Part shown: piece after piece, positions 54,670-63,053 of the stretch
Layout: each line of letters begins with the position of its first letter
Position numbering within the stretch: the first letter of the stretch is position 1
Assembly (NCBI GenBank): GCA_024398475.1
Contig: JAKSJB010000001.1
Location: 62,001 to 126,000 of the forward strand
DNA length: 64,000 bases
Source of the DNA: Bacteroidaceae bacterium
GTDB taxonomy: Bacteria > Bacteroidota > Bacteroidia > Bacteroidales > Bacteroidaceae
Direction of reading: 5' to 3'
The notes under the pieces: model-generated
Seen by the model: only the letters and a program-made list of their open reading frames with translations
Database searches by the model: none
What the model was told of the DNA's origin: nothing
Made by a program: the position numbers and the translations under genes

Positions 54670-54707
54670 TGTATTGAATTTAGCTACATGTAGTAATAAT
54701 TACTACA
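54670..54707 (+). promoter_or_regulatory. Tandem 19-bp operator pair upstream of the surface lipoprotein gene
   Basis: TGTATTGAATTTAGCTACA at 54670-54688 is directly followed by TGTAGTAATAATTACTACA at 54689-54707, the latter a perfect palindrome around a central A. Both fit TGTA-N11-TACA. The pair ends 31 nt before the -7 box at 54739, the same distance as in the HTH promoter. Confidence 0.85.
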
Positions 54708-54738
54708 CGCTATACAAGTGTTAAAAAAACAAAAGGAT

Positions 54739-54746
54739 TACCTTTG
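54739..54746 (+). promoter_or_regulatory. -7 box of the surface lipoprotein gene, long leader
   Basis: TACCTTTG is a full match to TAnnTTTG, with no TTTG at the -33 position. The start site would be near 54753, leaving a leader of about 175 nt to the ATG at 54928; it has one small hairpin (GTCGC with GCGAC, ~54764-54793) and is otherwise A-rich. Confidence 0.65.
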
Positions 54747-54927
54747 CGAAAATAATAGGGGACTGTCGCGCCTTTACTGCGTATGCGACCTACTCCAATT
54801 AAAATATATAATACTAAATATTAACCCATAAATAACAGCAAAAGCTAAAGACAAAAAAGAAAACGAAATAACGAAGATAACGTATTAATAAACCAAATTT
54901 ATTTATTTATTTTTAATGTTTTATATT

Positions 54928-57900
54928 ATGAACAAAAAAATCTTAAACTTCTTCTTGTGCGGTGCAATGTTTATTGCCAGCGCAGGTATGTTCGTTTCTT
55001 GTTCAGATTACGATGATGACATCAAGGATTTGAACCAGAAAATTGAGAATCTGGACAAGTCACTCAGTGGCCAGATTGAGACTAAGATTCAGGCTGTGAA
55101 CACTACTATTCAGGGTTTGCAGAACCAGTTGGATCAGGTAGAAGAGGCATATCAGGAAGCTGATGCTGCTCTCAAAAAAGAATTCAATGAAGAAAATGAG
55201 GCTCGTAAGGCGGATCTCGCTGCTTTGAAGCTCCAGCTTGAAACTTCTATTGAAGAACTCGAAGGTACACTTGCTGAACTTGAAAAGAAGCATGACAAGG
55301 ACGTTCAGGACCTCATCGCAAAGGATGCTGAACTCAATATTGCAATCGAGAAGGCTCAGAAGCGTGCTGATGATGCTTATGCATTGGCAACACTCAATTC
55401 AGGTAGATTGGATTCAGTAGCAAGTGCATTGAACGTAATCAACAACACACTTGTAGATCTTCAGAACCAAATCACAACTCAGGGTGACACACTCAAGGTA
55501 CATCTTGACCGTATCCTGAAACTTGAAGCTCGCGCTACTTCTCTCGAAGGTCGTGCATCTGTTCTCGAAGGACGTTGCGACAACCTTGATGATTCAGTAG
55601 CAGCACTCAGCAACAGAATCGAAGTTTACTATGACAGCATTGAACGTTACGTAAATCAAGAAGTTGCTGCAGTACAGGAAGCTCTTGAAGATTCAGTTGA
55701 CGTTATCAACCTCCGCATTGATGCTGTAGAAAATGCTTATAAGCAAGCTGACGCAGCAATCAACCTCCGTCTTGATGAAATCGAAATTGAAGATCAGACA
55801 AAGTCTCTTGAAGGCTGGATTTCTGACTTGAACGCAAGACTCGTTGGTCTTGATGAAGCTATGGCTCGTTTGATTACTGGTATCATCTATCAGGGTCAGG
55901 GATTGAACTTTGACACTCGCGAAGTGTTCTCTTTGGTTAAGGGTGCAATGGGTATTAACAGTACAAAGGATCTCGAGGAATATATGCAAGTGATTGCTCA
56001 GTATTCAGCTATTAAGCCTGATGGTCACAAGCTTGAACTCCCTGTATTCTATGGTAAGTTTATGGATAATGTTAAATTCCCATCTGTCAAGGGAGCTGAA
56101 CAGTATTTTGTAGCAAAGGCTGGTACATATGCTGTAAATGCAGATGCTGCACGCATCTATGCAACAATCAATCCAAGCAATGTTAATTTCAATGGCCTTG
56201 ATAATCTTCAGCTTATTGACAGTGAAGGTGAGCCTAACCCATTCTTCGCTCTCAAGCCACTCCAGGCAGTAGATAGAAAACTCAATTCTTTGGATTTCAT
56301 TCCAGATTGGTCATTGAAGACAGTTTCAGACTTTGTTGACGGTTTGACTGATTTGGGTGAAGGTTATTTTGATAATCTGCCAAAGGCAAAGGCTACTCGT
56401 GCTCAGAATACAAGCAATGGTATTTATCAGATGGGTGTTGAATACATTGGCGACAGCACAGTTGCTCCACAGCAAAATGCAATGTATGCTCTTGCTGCAA
56501 CATATCTGAATGCTGCTGATGAAGAATCAATGGTTACTTCTAAGTATGATTGTTGGGTACGTACTATCAACTTAGGTCTTATCAATCATGTAGTCACTCA
56601 GTTGGGTATAGACTCAATTCCATTTGCAGTCTTCGCTTATGAAAAGGATGCAGAGGGTAATTATTCGGTATTGACTGACCTTGATGTAAATCCAATGTTG
56701 TCAGATTCTGTTGATGCACCAGTATTTGAATATTCATTCGGTGCAGCTGAAGCACCTTACACTGGCTATGTGAAGTCTGTATTCCCTAACTCAACAGTTT
56801 ACAAGTTCTACATTGACTATGATTCTAATTTCTTCGAAGAAGCTCCTGCAAAGGTAGTACGTGACGGTCAGAACGTAAACGACCTCTTCGCATTCACTTG
56901 CAAGGAAAGCAATCTGAACAAGCCAACAAAGATTACATATCACTTCCTTAACTATGATGGTTCTGAAACTGTTTCTGCTATTTGGGTATCATACACTAAG
57001 GAAATGATTGCTCCTCAGACATTGACTCTCGATGTATATCCAGGTGCAAGTGCAGATAGACTCGGATTCGGACCTGGTAGTAGTAAGGGCTTCGCTCGTA
57101 TCGATTTGAATGATTCTCTTATGGCTCAGCTTACTGATGCAGAAAAGGCTATTTACAACAAGAATGCAGCTTATGTACCATTCTCTGAAGTCCTGAATAT
57201 TATGGACACAGAAAAATTCTATATTATTGATGGTCCTTCATTCAAGTTGAATCCATATCACGTATATCCTAAGTACTATAATGAATGGTATTGTGAAGGT
57301 GAAGATACTATCTTCAGCTATAATCCTGATTTGGCACCATTCGGTCCAGTTACTAAGAATTCATTCATCCTTGGCTATAACCCTGCAAAGGTTGACGCTG
57401 GAAAGTCTTATGATTTCTCATACAGCGTGAAGGATAGTTTGGATCACTACGTAGTAAAGGTTAATGTTAAGGTTAACGTTCATCAGCCTGATCACCTCGA
57501 TTACATGATTGCAGGTAGCCGTATTGAAGGTGCATTCGGTGTAGATCCTAAGTATGCAGATTTGTTGAAGGATGAAATCGGTACTGATGATATCATGGCA
57601 TGGGGTACATTCGAGAATAATAAGGGAACATTTGCTTATCCATTGGATGGTGCATTTACTCTCCTTGATTCTTGCAAGCAGCAACATGGCAGTTGGTATC
57701 TTAAGGATGCTTACAAGGCAGGTGAAGATGGATGGACTAAGAGCAACAACTCTAAGTTTGCATTCATTCCAAAGCAAAGTCCTGCAGGTCTTGAGATAAC
57801 TCCAAGCAATTCTCATGTATATTACGCTAAGACTGCTAACCAAAATGTTTATACATTCGGTGAAGTTGAAGGTACTTATGGTGAAAAGATCTTCGGTGTT

Positions 57901-58416
57901 AAGCAGGTTGTTGATTACTACAATATGAATCATTATCCAAGTGCTGCTTCTTATGAATTCAATATCCGCTTCGTCAGCCCAATCAACTTCGGTCTCGCTG
58001 TAGCAGGCAATAAGGTTGCTGACAACGATACTATTCGCAATCTTGTGTACAATAAGCAATTCTCAGGTGAATTCATATTCCCAGAACAGTTCGTTGACTT
58101 CACAAATTCTAATGGTAGCACATACTTCGATTTGACAGATGCTCGTATCGTGAAGGTTACTGCTGTACCTCAGGCTACTGAAGGTCATGAAGAAGCATGG
58201 CTTAAGAACTTCAAGTTCACATTCGAGCAGCGTCAAATGGGTCCTGGTCGTGGTCGTAATGTTAAGGTATGTAAGTACGACTTCACATTCAATCACCAGG
58301 GTTGGTTCTCTACTGTTACAATACCTGTAAAGGTTTATGTAACTGACGCATGGGGTGTTACTTCAGTTCTTAATACTTCAATCACTCTTGATGGTGAGAA
58401 GCAAACTAATGACTAG
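54928..58416 (+). CDS. Large coiled-coil surface lipoprotein (S-layer-like candidate)
   Basis: Start chosen at 54928 (MNKKILNFFLCGAMF, 1162 residues); an ATG 12 nt earlier is possible. A lipoprotein signal ends at FVSC (Cys25), followed by SDYDDD, an acidic stretch like the Bacteroidetes signal for lipoprotein export to the cell surface. Residues ~28-310 are heptad-rich coiled coil (for example DLNQKIENLDKSLSGQIE). The remaining ~850 residues are beta-rich with no domain I can name. Codon choice (CGT, CTC, GCT, AAG) suggests strong expression. It resembles the Bacteroides surface-layer lipoproteins in start and layout, but I cannot confirm homology. A hairpin and then a small lipoprotein and OmpA follow. 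Confidence 0.75.
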   Translation: MNKKILNFFLCGAMFIASAGMFVSCSDYDDDIKDLNQKIENLDKSLSGQIETKIQAVNTTIQGLQNQLDQVEEAYQEADAALKKEFNEENEARKADLAALKLQLETSIEELEGTLAELEKKHDKDVQDLIAKDAELNIAIEKAQKRADDAYALATLNSGRLDSVASALNVINNTLVDLQNQITTQGDTLKVHLDRILKLEARATSLEGRASVLEGRCDNLDDSVAALSNRIEVYYDSIERYVNQEVAAVQEALEDSVDVINLRIDAVENAYKQADAAINLRLDEIEIEDQTKSLEGWISDLNARLVGLDEAMARLITGIIYQGQGLNFDTREVFSLVKGAMGINSTKDLEEYMQVIAQYSAIKPDGHKLELPVFYGKFMDNVKFPSVKGAEQYFVAKAGTYAVNADAARIYATINPSNVNFNGLDNLQLIDSEGEPNPFFALKPLQAVDRKLNSLDFIPDWSLKTVSDFVDGLTDLGEGYFDNLPKAKATRAQNTSNGIYQMGVEYIGDSTVAPQQNAMYALAATYLNAADEESMVTSKYDCWVRTINLGLINHVVTQLGIDSIPFAVFAYEKDAEGNYSVLTDLDVNPMLSDSVDAPVFEYSFGAAEAPYTGYVKSVFPNSTVYKFYIDYDSNFFEEAPAKVVRDGQNVNDLFAFTCKESNLNKPTKITYHFLNYDGSETVSAIWVSYTKEMIAPQTLTLDVYPGASADRLGFGPGSSKGFARIDLNDSLMAQLTDAEKAIYNKNAAYVPFSEVLNIMDTEKFYIIDGPSFKLNPYHVYPKYYNEWYCEGEDTIFSYNPDLAPFGPVTKNSFILGYNPAKVDAGKSYDFSYSVKDSLDHYVVKVNVKVNVHQPDHLDYMIAGSRIEGAFGVDPKYADLLKDEIGTDDIMAWGTFENNKGTFAYPLDGAFTLLDSCKQQHGSWYLKDAYKAGEDGWTKSNNSKFAFIPKQSPAGLEITPSNSHVYYAKTANQNVYTFGEVEGTYGEKIFGVKQVVDYYNMNHYPSAASYEFNIRFVSPINFGLAVAGNKVADNDTIRNLVYNKQFSGEFIFPEQFVDFTNSNGSTYFDLTDARIVKVTAVPQATEGHEEAWLKNFKFTFEQRQMGPGRGRNVKVCKYDFTFNHQGWFSTVTIPVKVYVTDAWGVTSVLNTSITLDGEKQTND

Positions 58417-58446
58417 GATTAATTAGTTTTCTAAATTAAATGATAT

Positions 58447-58483
58447 GAAGAGGAGGGAGGTAGTCTCCTTCCTCTTCTTTCTT
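58447..58483 (+). terminator. Strong hairpin after the surface lipoprotein gene (terminator or attenuator)
   Basis: GAAGAGGAGGGAG (58447-58459) pairs with CTCCTTCCTCTTC (58465-58477) over 13 bp with one G-U, loop GTAGT, then TTTCTT. The next gene starts only 58 nt later, with no promoter I can see, so partial read-through may set expression of the downstream genes. Confidence 0.65.
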
Positions 58484-58534
58484 AAAAAGAGATTTTTTAC
58501 TATAAGACTAATAAACGACGTTAACGTGAAGAAG

Positions 58535-59164
58535 ATGAAAAAATATCTATTTTTCTGTGTACTTCTTGCTGCTGCTTTACTTGTAGCATGTCAGGGCGGT
58601 ACAAACAAAGAGAAAAAGCATAATCCAAAATTTGATAATCCTGCTGATATTGAAGGTAAGGTCGATACTACTATGTACACATTGGTCAATAGTGTTGATT
58701 CTGATTCAATTGAAGTAAAAGTATTGGAAACAGGTCGTGTATATCGTTTCTCCATCACTCCTGCAAAGGTTAATAATGCAATATGGGGAGATATTGAAGA
58801 GAGCGATACGATTGCTATCATGCCTGACCTGAAATCTAAGTCTATCGTTTCATCGATCAATCTGAATTGTCTGTACGGATTGTGGATGTTCAAGGATAAG
58901 GATGGTGAAGGTCTCCGCCTATTATCAGATGGAGGTGCAATGGCTATTGGATGGGATTCTGACGTTTTGCTGCGTCGATGGAAAATCTATAATGGCATGC
59001 TATACCTTTATACTATACCAGCTGATGGTTCGGATTATGATGAACTGCCATTTGAATGTTCTATAGAATATGTTTCAGATGAAAGGTTTGTTTTCAATCT
59101 TCAGGGCGATCGTTATGATTGTTACAAGCAAAAAGGTCGTATAGAAATTTCGAATAATAATTAA
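58535..59164 (+). CDS. Lipoprotein with lipocalin-like fold features
   Basis: Start chosen at 58535 (MKKYLFFCVLLAAAL, 209 residues); the longer frame crosses the upstream hairpin. Lipobox LVAC at 16-19, then GGTNKEKKH, which is basic rather than acidic, so periplasmic placement is more likely than surface export. The body (for example LYGLWMFKDKDGEGLRLLSDGGAMAIGWD and RRWKIYNGMLYLY) resembles the lipocalin-like lipoproteins common in Bacteroidetes. Twelve bp before the OmpA gene. Confidence 0.72.
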   Translation: MKKYLFFCVLLAAALLVACQGGTNKEKKHNPKFDNPADIEGKVDTTMYTLVNSVDSDSIEVKVLETGRVYRFSITPAKVNNAIWGDIEESDTIAIMPDLKSKSIVSSINLNCLYGLWMFKDKDGEGLRLLSDGGAMAIGWDSDVLLRRWKIYNGMLYLYTIPADGSDYDELPFECSIEYVSDERFVFNLQGDRYDCYKQKGRIEISNNN

Positions 59165-59176
59165 TTAGTATAGAAT

Positions 59177-60268
59177 ATGAAAAATTTACGTAAAGTTTTG
59201 GCAGTTGTAGGACTGTTTGCAATGTCTCTTACTTCTGCTTTTGCTCAGGAAGCAGAACCTGAATACATTTTCCAGCCTCATTTCTATCTCAACCTTCAGG
59301 GTGGTGCAGCATATACAAGAGGTGAAGCTGACTTCGGCGACTTGCTCTCTCCTGCAGCTCAGGTAGGTCTTGGTTACCAGTTCTCTCCACTCTTCGGACT
59401 TCGTTTCTCTGTAAGTGGTTGGGAAAGCAAAGGTGGATGGGTAGTTCCAGATGTAGTATATGACTGGAACTATATTGCTCCAAATCTTGACCTCACATTC
59501 AACCTTTCAAACGCATTCTGTGGTTTCAACCCTAAGCGTTTCCTCAATGTAAGCATCTTTGCAGGTGCATTCGCTAACATTGGCTTCAACAATGACGAAG
59601 CTATGGATCTCGCTGCAACTATCAAGCGTGCAGACAACTATAACCTCGACTATGCATGGGATGGAACTAAGGTCCGTCCAGGCGGTCGTTTCGGTTTGGA
59701 TCTCGATATGCGCGTTAGCGATAAGGTCAGCATTCTCGTCGAAGGTAATGCAAACGTACTTACTGACAAGTACAACTCTAAGAAGGCTGGTAACGCTGAC
59801 TGGTACTTCAATGTACTCGCCGGTGTTAAGATTAACCTTGGCAAGACTTACACAAAGAAGGAAATTCCTGCTCCAGTAGTAGTTGAGCAGCCAGCTCCAG
59901 CACCAGCACCAAAGCCAGCACCAGCTCCAAAGCCAGCTCCAAAGGCAACAGATATTATTCAGAACGTATTCTTCACAATCCGTTCTTCTGAAATCGTTCC
60001 TGAAGAACAGGTTAAGGTTGATGAAGTTGTTAAGTTCCTCAAGGAAAATCCAAATGCAAAGGTTGCTTTAACTGGTTATGCTGACGCTGGTACAGGTAAC
60101 CCTAAGATCAACCAGACTTATTCTGAAAACCGTGCTGATGTAGTTGAAAAGGCTCTTCTCGATGCTGGTATCAGCGCAGACCGCATTTCAAAGGATGCTA
60201 AGGGTGATACAGTTCAGCCATTCTCTGAGAATGACAAGAACCGTGTGACTATCGTCATCGCTAAATAA
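59177..60268 (+). CDS. OmpA family outer-membrane protein
   Basis: 363 residues with a signal peptide (cleavage after TSAFA, ~residue 23). An 8-stranded barrel region (~30-215) is followed by an Ala/Pro/Lys linker (~229-255) and an OmpA-like peptidoglycan-binding domain (~256-363), with VALTGYADAGTGNPKINQTYSENRADVVEKAL holding the Asp and Arg that bind diaminopimelate. It anchors the outer membrane to the wall. Like the surface lipoprotein, its codon use suggests high expression. A strong terminator ends the transcript. Confidence 0.93.
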   Translation: MKNLRKVLAVVGLFAMSLTSAFAQEAEPEYIFQPHFYLNLQGGAAYTRGEADFGDLLSPAAQVGLGYQFSPLFGLRFSVSGWESKGGWVVPDVVYDWNYIAPNLDLTFNLSNAFCGFNPKRFLNVSIFAGAFANIGFNNDEAMDLAATIKRADNYNLDYAWDGTKVRPGGRFGLDLDMRVSDKVSILVEGNANVLTDKYNSKKAGNADWYFNVLAGVKINLGKTYTKKEIPAPVVVEQPAPAPAPKPAPAPKPAPKATDIIQNVFFTIRSSEIVPEEQVKVDEVVKFLKENPNAKVALTGYADAGTGNPKINQTYSENRADVVEKALLDAGISADRISKDAKGDTVQPFSENDKNRVTIVIAK

Positions 60269-60320
60269 TTTGCTAATCTTTCGCATGTTTAGCTTAGCTA
60301 AACTTGCATAATAAACTCTT

Positions 60321-60368
60321 GAAGTCGTTTCTCTGACAGCAAATGTCACTGAAACGACTTCTTTTTTT
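60321..60368 (+). terminator. Intrinsic terminator after OmpA gene
   Basis: GAAGTCGTTTC (60321-60331) pairs perfectly with GAAACGACTTC (60351-60361), 11 bp, with a small inner TGACA/TGTCA pair in the loop, followed directly by seven T at 60362-60368. This is a textbook Rho-independent terminator. Confidence 0.92.
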
Positions 60369-60422
60369 GTGTGCACTTTGATTGATTTTGCGTACGCTTA
60401 AAATATATTTACACTATACTTT

Positions 60423-60478
60423 AACTTTGTGTTCGCTGTACTCAAATATAAACTTTGTGCTCACTTCATTCAAATATT
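60423..60478. repeat. Two-copy 28-bp direct repeat
   Basis: AACTTTGTG recurs at 60423 and 60451, and TCAAATAT at 60442 and 60470, both 28 nt apart, so one 28-bp unit is duplicated with changes in its middle. It lies between the OmpA terminator and the omega-amidase promoter, in a gap (60269-60565) with no gene. Confidence 0.7.
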
Positions 60479-60520
60479 GTTTTTATAGCGCTAAACAACT
60501 GAAATACCGAAATATTTTCG

Positions 60521-60528
60521 TACCTTTG
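60521..60528 (+). promoter_or_regulatory. -7 box for the omega-amidase operon
   Basis: TACCTTTG matches the Bacteroidetes -7 box, 38 nt before the ATG at 60566. The -33 position (AACTG around 60497-60501) is weak. Confidence 0.6.
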
Positions 60529-60565
60529 CAGTGTTTTATCTACATACTATCTTTTTAGTATAGCA

Positions 60566-61348
60566 ATGAAAGTAACATTAATACAACACGACATTACCTG
60601 GGCGAAGCCTGAGGAAAATATACGAAGGGCTGATGAGGCCATAAACCGCAATCCCGGTTCTGATTTATATCTCTTGCCGGAGATGTTTTCGACGGGTTTT
60701 ATCACAGAACCTCATGGTATTGCTGAAACTCCCGATTCGGAATCGCTTCATTGGATGAAGCGCAAGGCAAGGGAAATGGATGCTGCCTTGTGTGGAAGTA
60801 TGTCGGTTGAGGACAATGGTAAGTTCTATAACCGCATGTATTTCGTTAAACCTGATGGCGAAACCTATTTTTACAATAAGAGTCACCTCTTTCTGTACAG
60901 TGGTGAAGGTCAGAACTACACAGCCGGCAACGAACGCGTAATCGTTGAGTTCAGAGGTGTACGTATCCTACTCCAGATATGTTTCGACTTACGTTATCCA
61001 ATGTCTTGCCGCAACGGTATCGGTGCTGACGGTAAGGCTCTATATGACCTTATCGTGTATTCGGCTAGTTGGCCGCTTGCCCGTAAGTTGGCATGGGATA
61101 CACTCACTCCTGCCCGCGCCATTGAAAACCAATGTTTCGTGGCTGCATGTAACCGTGTAGGAACTGATCCTTACGGAGAATACTATGGAGGTTCACGACT
61201 CATTCATCCATACGGACATTTATTAGTGGATGAAGTATTGAATAAACCAGCAGAAATAACCGCAGAACTCGATATGGCTCAGCTCGAACGCTACCGTACC
61301 AAGTTCCCAACATTAAACGATATAACATGGACAAAAGACTTTTGTTAG
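60566..61348 (+). CDS. Nitrilase-superfamily amidase, probable omega-amidase
   Basis: 260 residues. The catalytic Glu-Lys-Cys set is visible: Glu in LLPEMFSTGF (~residues 31-40), Lys in YNKSHLF (~105-111), Cys in LLQICFDLRYP (~136-146). The family closest by sequence feel is YafV/omega-amidase, which hydrolyses alpha-ketoglutaramate or ketosuccinamate produced by glutamine or asparagine transaminases. It overlaps iorA by 22 nt, and an aminotransferase closes the cluster, which fits that role. Confidence 0.85.
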   Translation: MKVTLIQHDITWAKPEENIRRADEAINRNPGSDLYLLPEMFSTGFITEPHGIAETPDSESLHWMKRKAREMDAALCGSMSVEDNGKFYNRMYFVKPDGETYFYNKSHLFLYSGEGQNYTAGNERVIVEFRGVRILLQICFDLRYPMSCRNGIGADGKALYDLIVYSASWPLARKLAWDTLTPARAIENQCFVAACNRVGTDPYGEYYGGSRLIHPYGHLLVDEVLNKPAEITAELDMAQLERYRTKFPTLNDITWTKDFC

Positions 61349-62988
61349 GTGATGAGGCGATTGCCCTCGGAGCGCTTCACGCCGGACTCTCAGGTGTGTA
61401 TGCCTATCCAGGCACACCTTCAACTGAAATCACCGAGTTTATACAGAATGCAACTGGTTACGGTAAGGAGACTTACGTAATCTGCGACCATGAACTCAAG
61501 GCTAACGGCAAAATCCATAGCCGTTGGTGTTCTAACGAGAAGACAGCCATGGAGGCTGCTCTTGGTATGTCGTATGCAGGTAAGCGTGCTCTCGTATGTA
61601 TGAAACATGTGGGAATGAACGTTTGTGCCGATGCTTTCGTCAACAGTGCGATTACTGGTGTTAACGGAGGTTTGGTGGTTCTTGCTGCTGATGATCCTTC
61701 AATGCATTCATCGCAGAATGAGCAGGATTCGCGCTTCTATGCCAAATTTGCCATGATTCCTGTGTTTGAGCCATCTAACCAGCAGGAGGCTTATAATATG
61801 ATGGAAGATGCATTCAACCTTTCTGAATCTCTGAAATTGCCTGTAATGATGCGTGTGGTGACACGTCTTGCTCACTCACGTGCCAATGTAGAGGTTAAGT
61901 CTGAGGCTAGGGAGGAGAACGCTCTCAATCCTGACAGCGGACGCCATTGGGTACTTCTTCCTGCTATTGCACGTAAGAACTATGTAAGTCTGCTCGACAA
62001 GCAGAAGGATATGGTTGCTGCTTCAGAAACTTCAAAATACAATAATATTTCATCTCTTGGTGGTAAGGCAAAACTTGGAGTCATCACCTGTGGTATTGGC
62101 TACAACTATGTGATGGAATCAGGTGTACAGGATGCTGAAATCCTGAAGATTTCCCAGTATCCACTTCCTGAACAGCAGATAAAGTATCTTGCTGAACGTG
62201 TGGAAAAGATTCTTGTAGTGGAAGATGGTCAGCCAGTTGTAGAGGAACTGGTACACGGAATACTCGGAGCCGACTATGCTGTCGAGGGACGTCTTTCAGG
62301 GGCACTGCCACGTACTGGTGAACTCAATCCTGACAATGTGGCGTTGGCTTTGAAAAACGTCCAGTCAGGCAATGCTCAGGCAGATACTGATTTCCCTACA
62401 GCAAACAGTCCAATCAATGTGGTAGGACGTCCACCTGCACTCTGTCAGGGATGTGGACACCGTGACGTATATACTGCAATCAAGGACCTTGTGACTGAAA
62501 TTCCATCAGCACGTGTGTTCGGAGATATAGGTTGCTATACATTGGGTGCTCTTCCTCCATTCCAGGCAATTACAAGTTGTGTGGACATGGGTGCTTCAAT
62601 CACAATGGCAAAGGGTGCTGCTGATGCAGGTGTATGGCCGGCTATTGCAGTAATAGGAGACTCTACTTTCACTCATTCTGGTATGACTGGTTTGCTTGAT
62701 GCTATTAATGACCGTGCCAACATTACGGTAATAATCAGCGATAACCTCACTACCGGTATGACTGGTGGTCAGGATTCTCAGGGTACAAACCGATTCGAGC
62801 AGATCTGTCTCGGGCTTGGTGTTGAACCAGAACATCTTCATGTCGTAGTTCCGCTTCCTAAGAATATGGACGAGATAAAGAAGGTGCTCCATGATGAAAT
62901 CAACTATAAGGGTGTGAGCGTTATCATTCCACGCCGTGAATGTATTCAGACACATGCACGCAAACTGAGACAGGCGAAGAGTAAATAA
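61327..62988 (+). CDS. iorA: Indolepyruvate ferredoxin oxidoreductase alpha subunit, short form
   Basis: 553 residues. Thiamine-diphosphate enzyme oxidising aryl pyruvates to aryl-acetyl-CoA with ferredoxin. The pyrimidine domain opens LLGDEAIALGALHAGLSGVYAYPGTPSTEI; a TPP-binding domain follows from ~350 (PPALCQGCGHRDVYTA, GDIGCYTLG, and GDSTFTHSG with ~NDRANIT). Most IorA proteins add a C-terminal pair of [4Fe-4S] ferredoxin motifs; here the chain ends RKLRQAKSK with no CxxCxxC motif, so the electron carrier is separate. Confidence 0.92.
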   Translation: MDKRLLLGDEAIALGALHAGLSGVYAYPGTPSTEITEFIQNATGYGKETYVICDHELKANGKIHSRWCSNEKTAMEAALGMSYAGKRALVCMKHVGMNVCADAFVNSAITGVNGGLVVLAADDPSMHSSQNEQDSRFYAKFAMIPVFEPSNQQEAYNMMEDAFNLSESLKLPVMMRVVTRLAHSRANVEVKSEAREENALNPDSGRHWVLLPAIARKNYVSLLDKQKDMVAASETSKYNNISSLGGKAKLGVITCGIGYNYVMESGVQDAEILKISQYPLPEQQIKYLAERVEKILVVEDGQPVVEELVHGILGADYAVEGRLSGALPRTGELNPDNVALALKNVQSGNAQADTDFPTANSPINVVGRPPALCQGCGHRDVYTAIKDLVTEIPSARVFGDIGCYTLGALPPFQAITSCVDMGASITMAKGAADAGVWPAIAVIGDSTFTHSGMTGLLDAINDRANITVIISDNLTTGMTGGQDSQGTNRFEQICLGLGVEPEHLHVVVPLPKNMDEIKKVLHDEINYKGVSVIIPRRECIQTHARKLRQAKSK

Positions 62989-63003
62989 CTAACAGTATGG
63001 CAG

Positions 63004-63038
63004 AGCCAATGGCCAATGGCTAAAGGCCAATAGCCTCA
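63004..63038. repeat. Heptamer array between iorA and iorB
   Basis: AGCCAAT, GGCCAAT, GGCTAAA, GGCCAAT, AGCCTCA occupy 35 nt in a 65-nt gap inside the operon. The same words, in the same or opposite sense, occur at 12451-12478, 14782-14809 and 22836-22849. Confidence 0.85.
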
Positions 63039-63053
63039 AAAAATACAAAGATA

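Noticed and set aside
54753..54927. Riboswitch in the long leader of the surface lipoprotein
   Set aside because: Apart from one 5-bp hairpin it is A-rich and unstructured; no conserved aptamer motif is visible.
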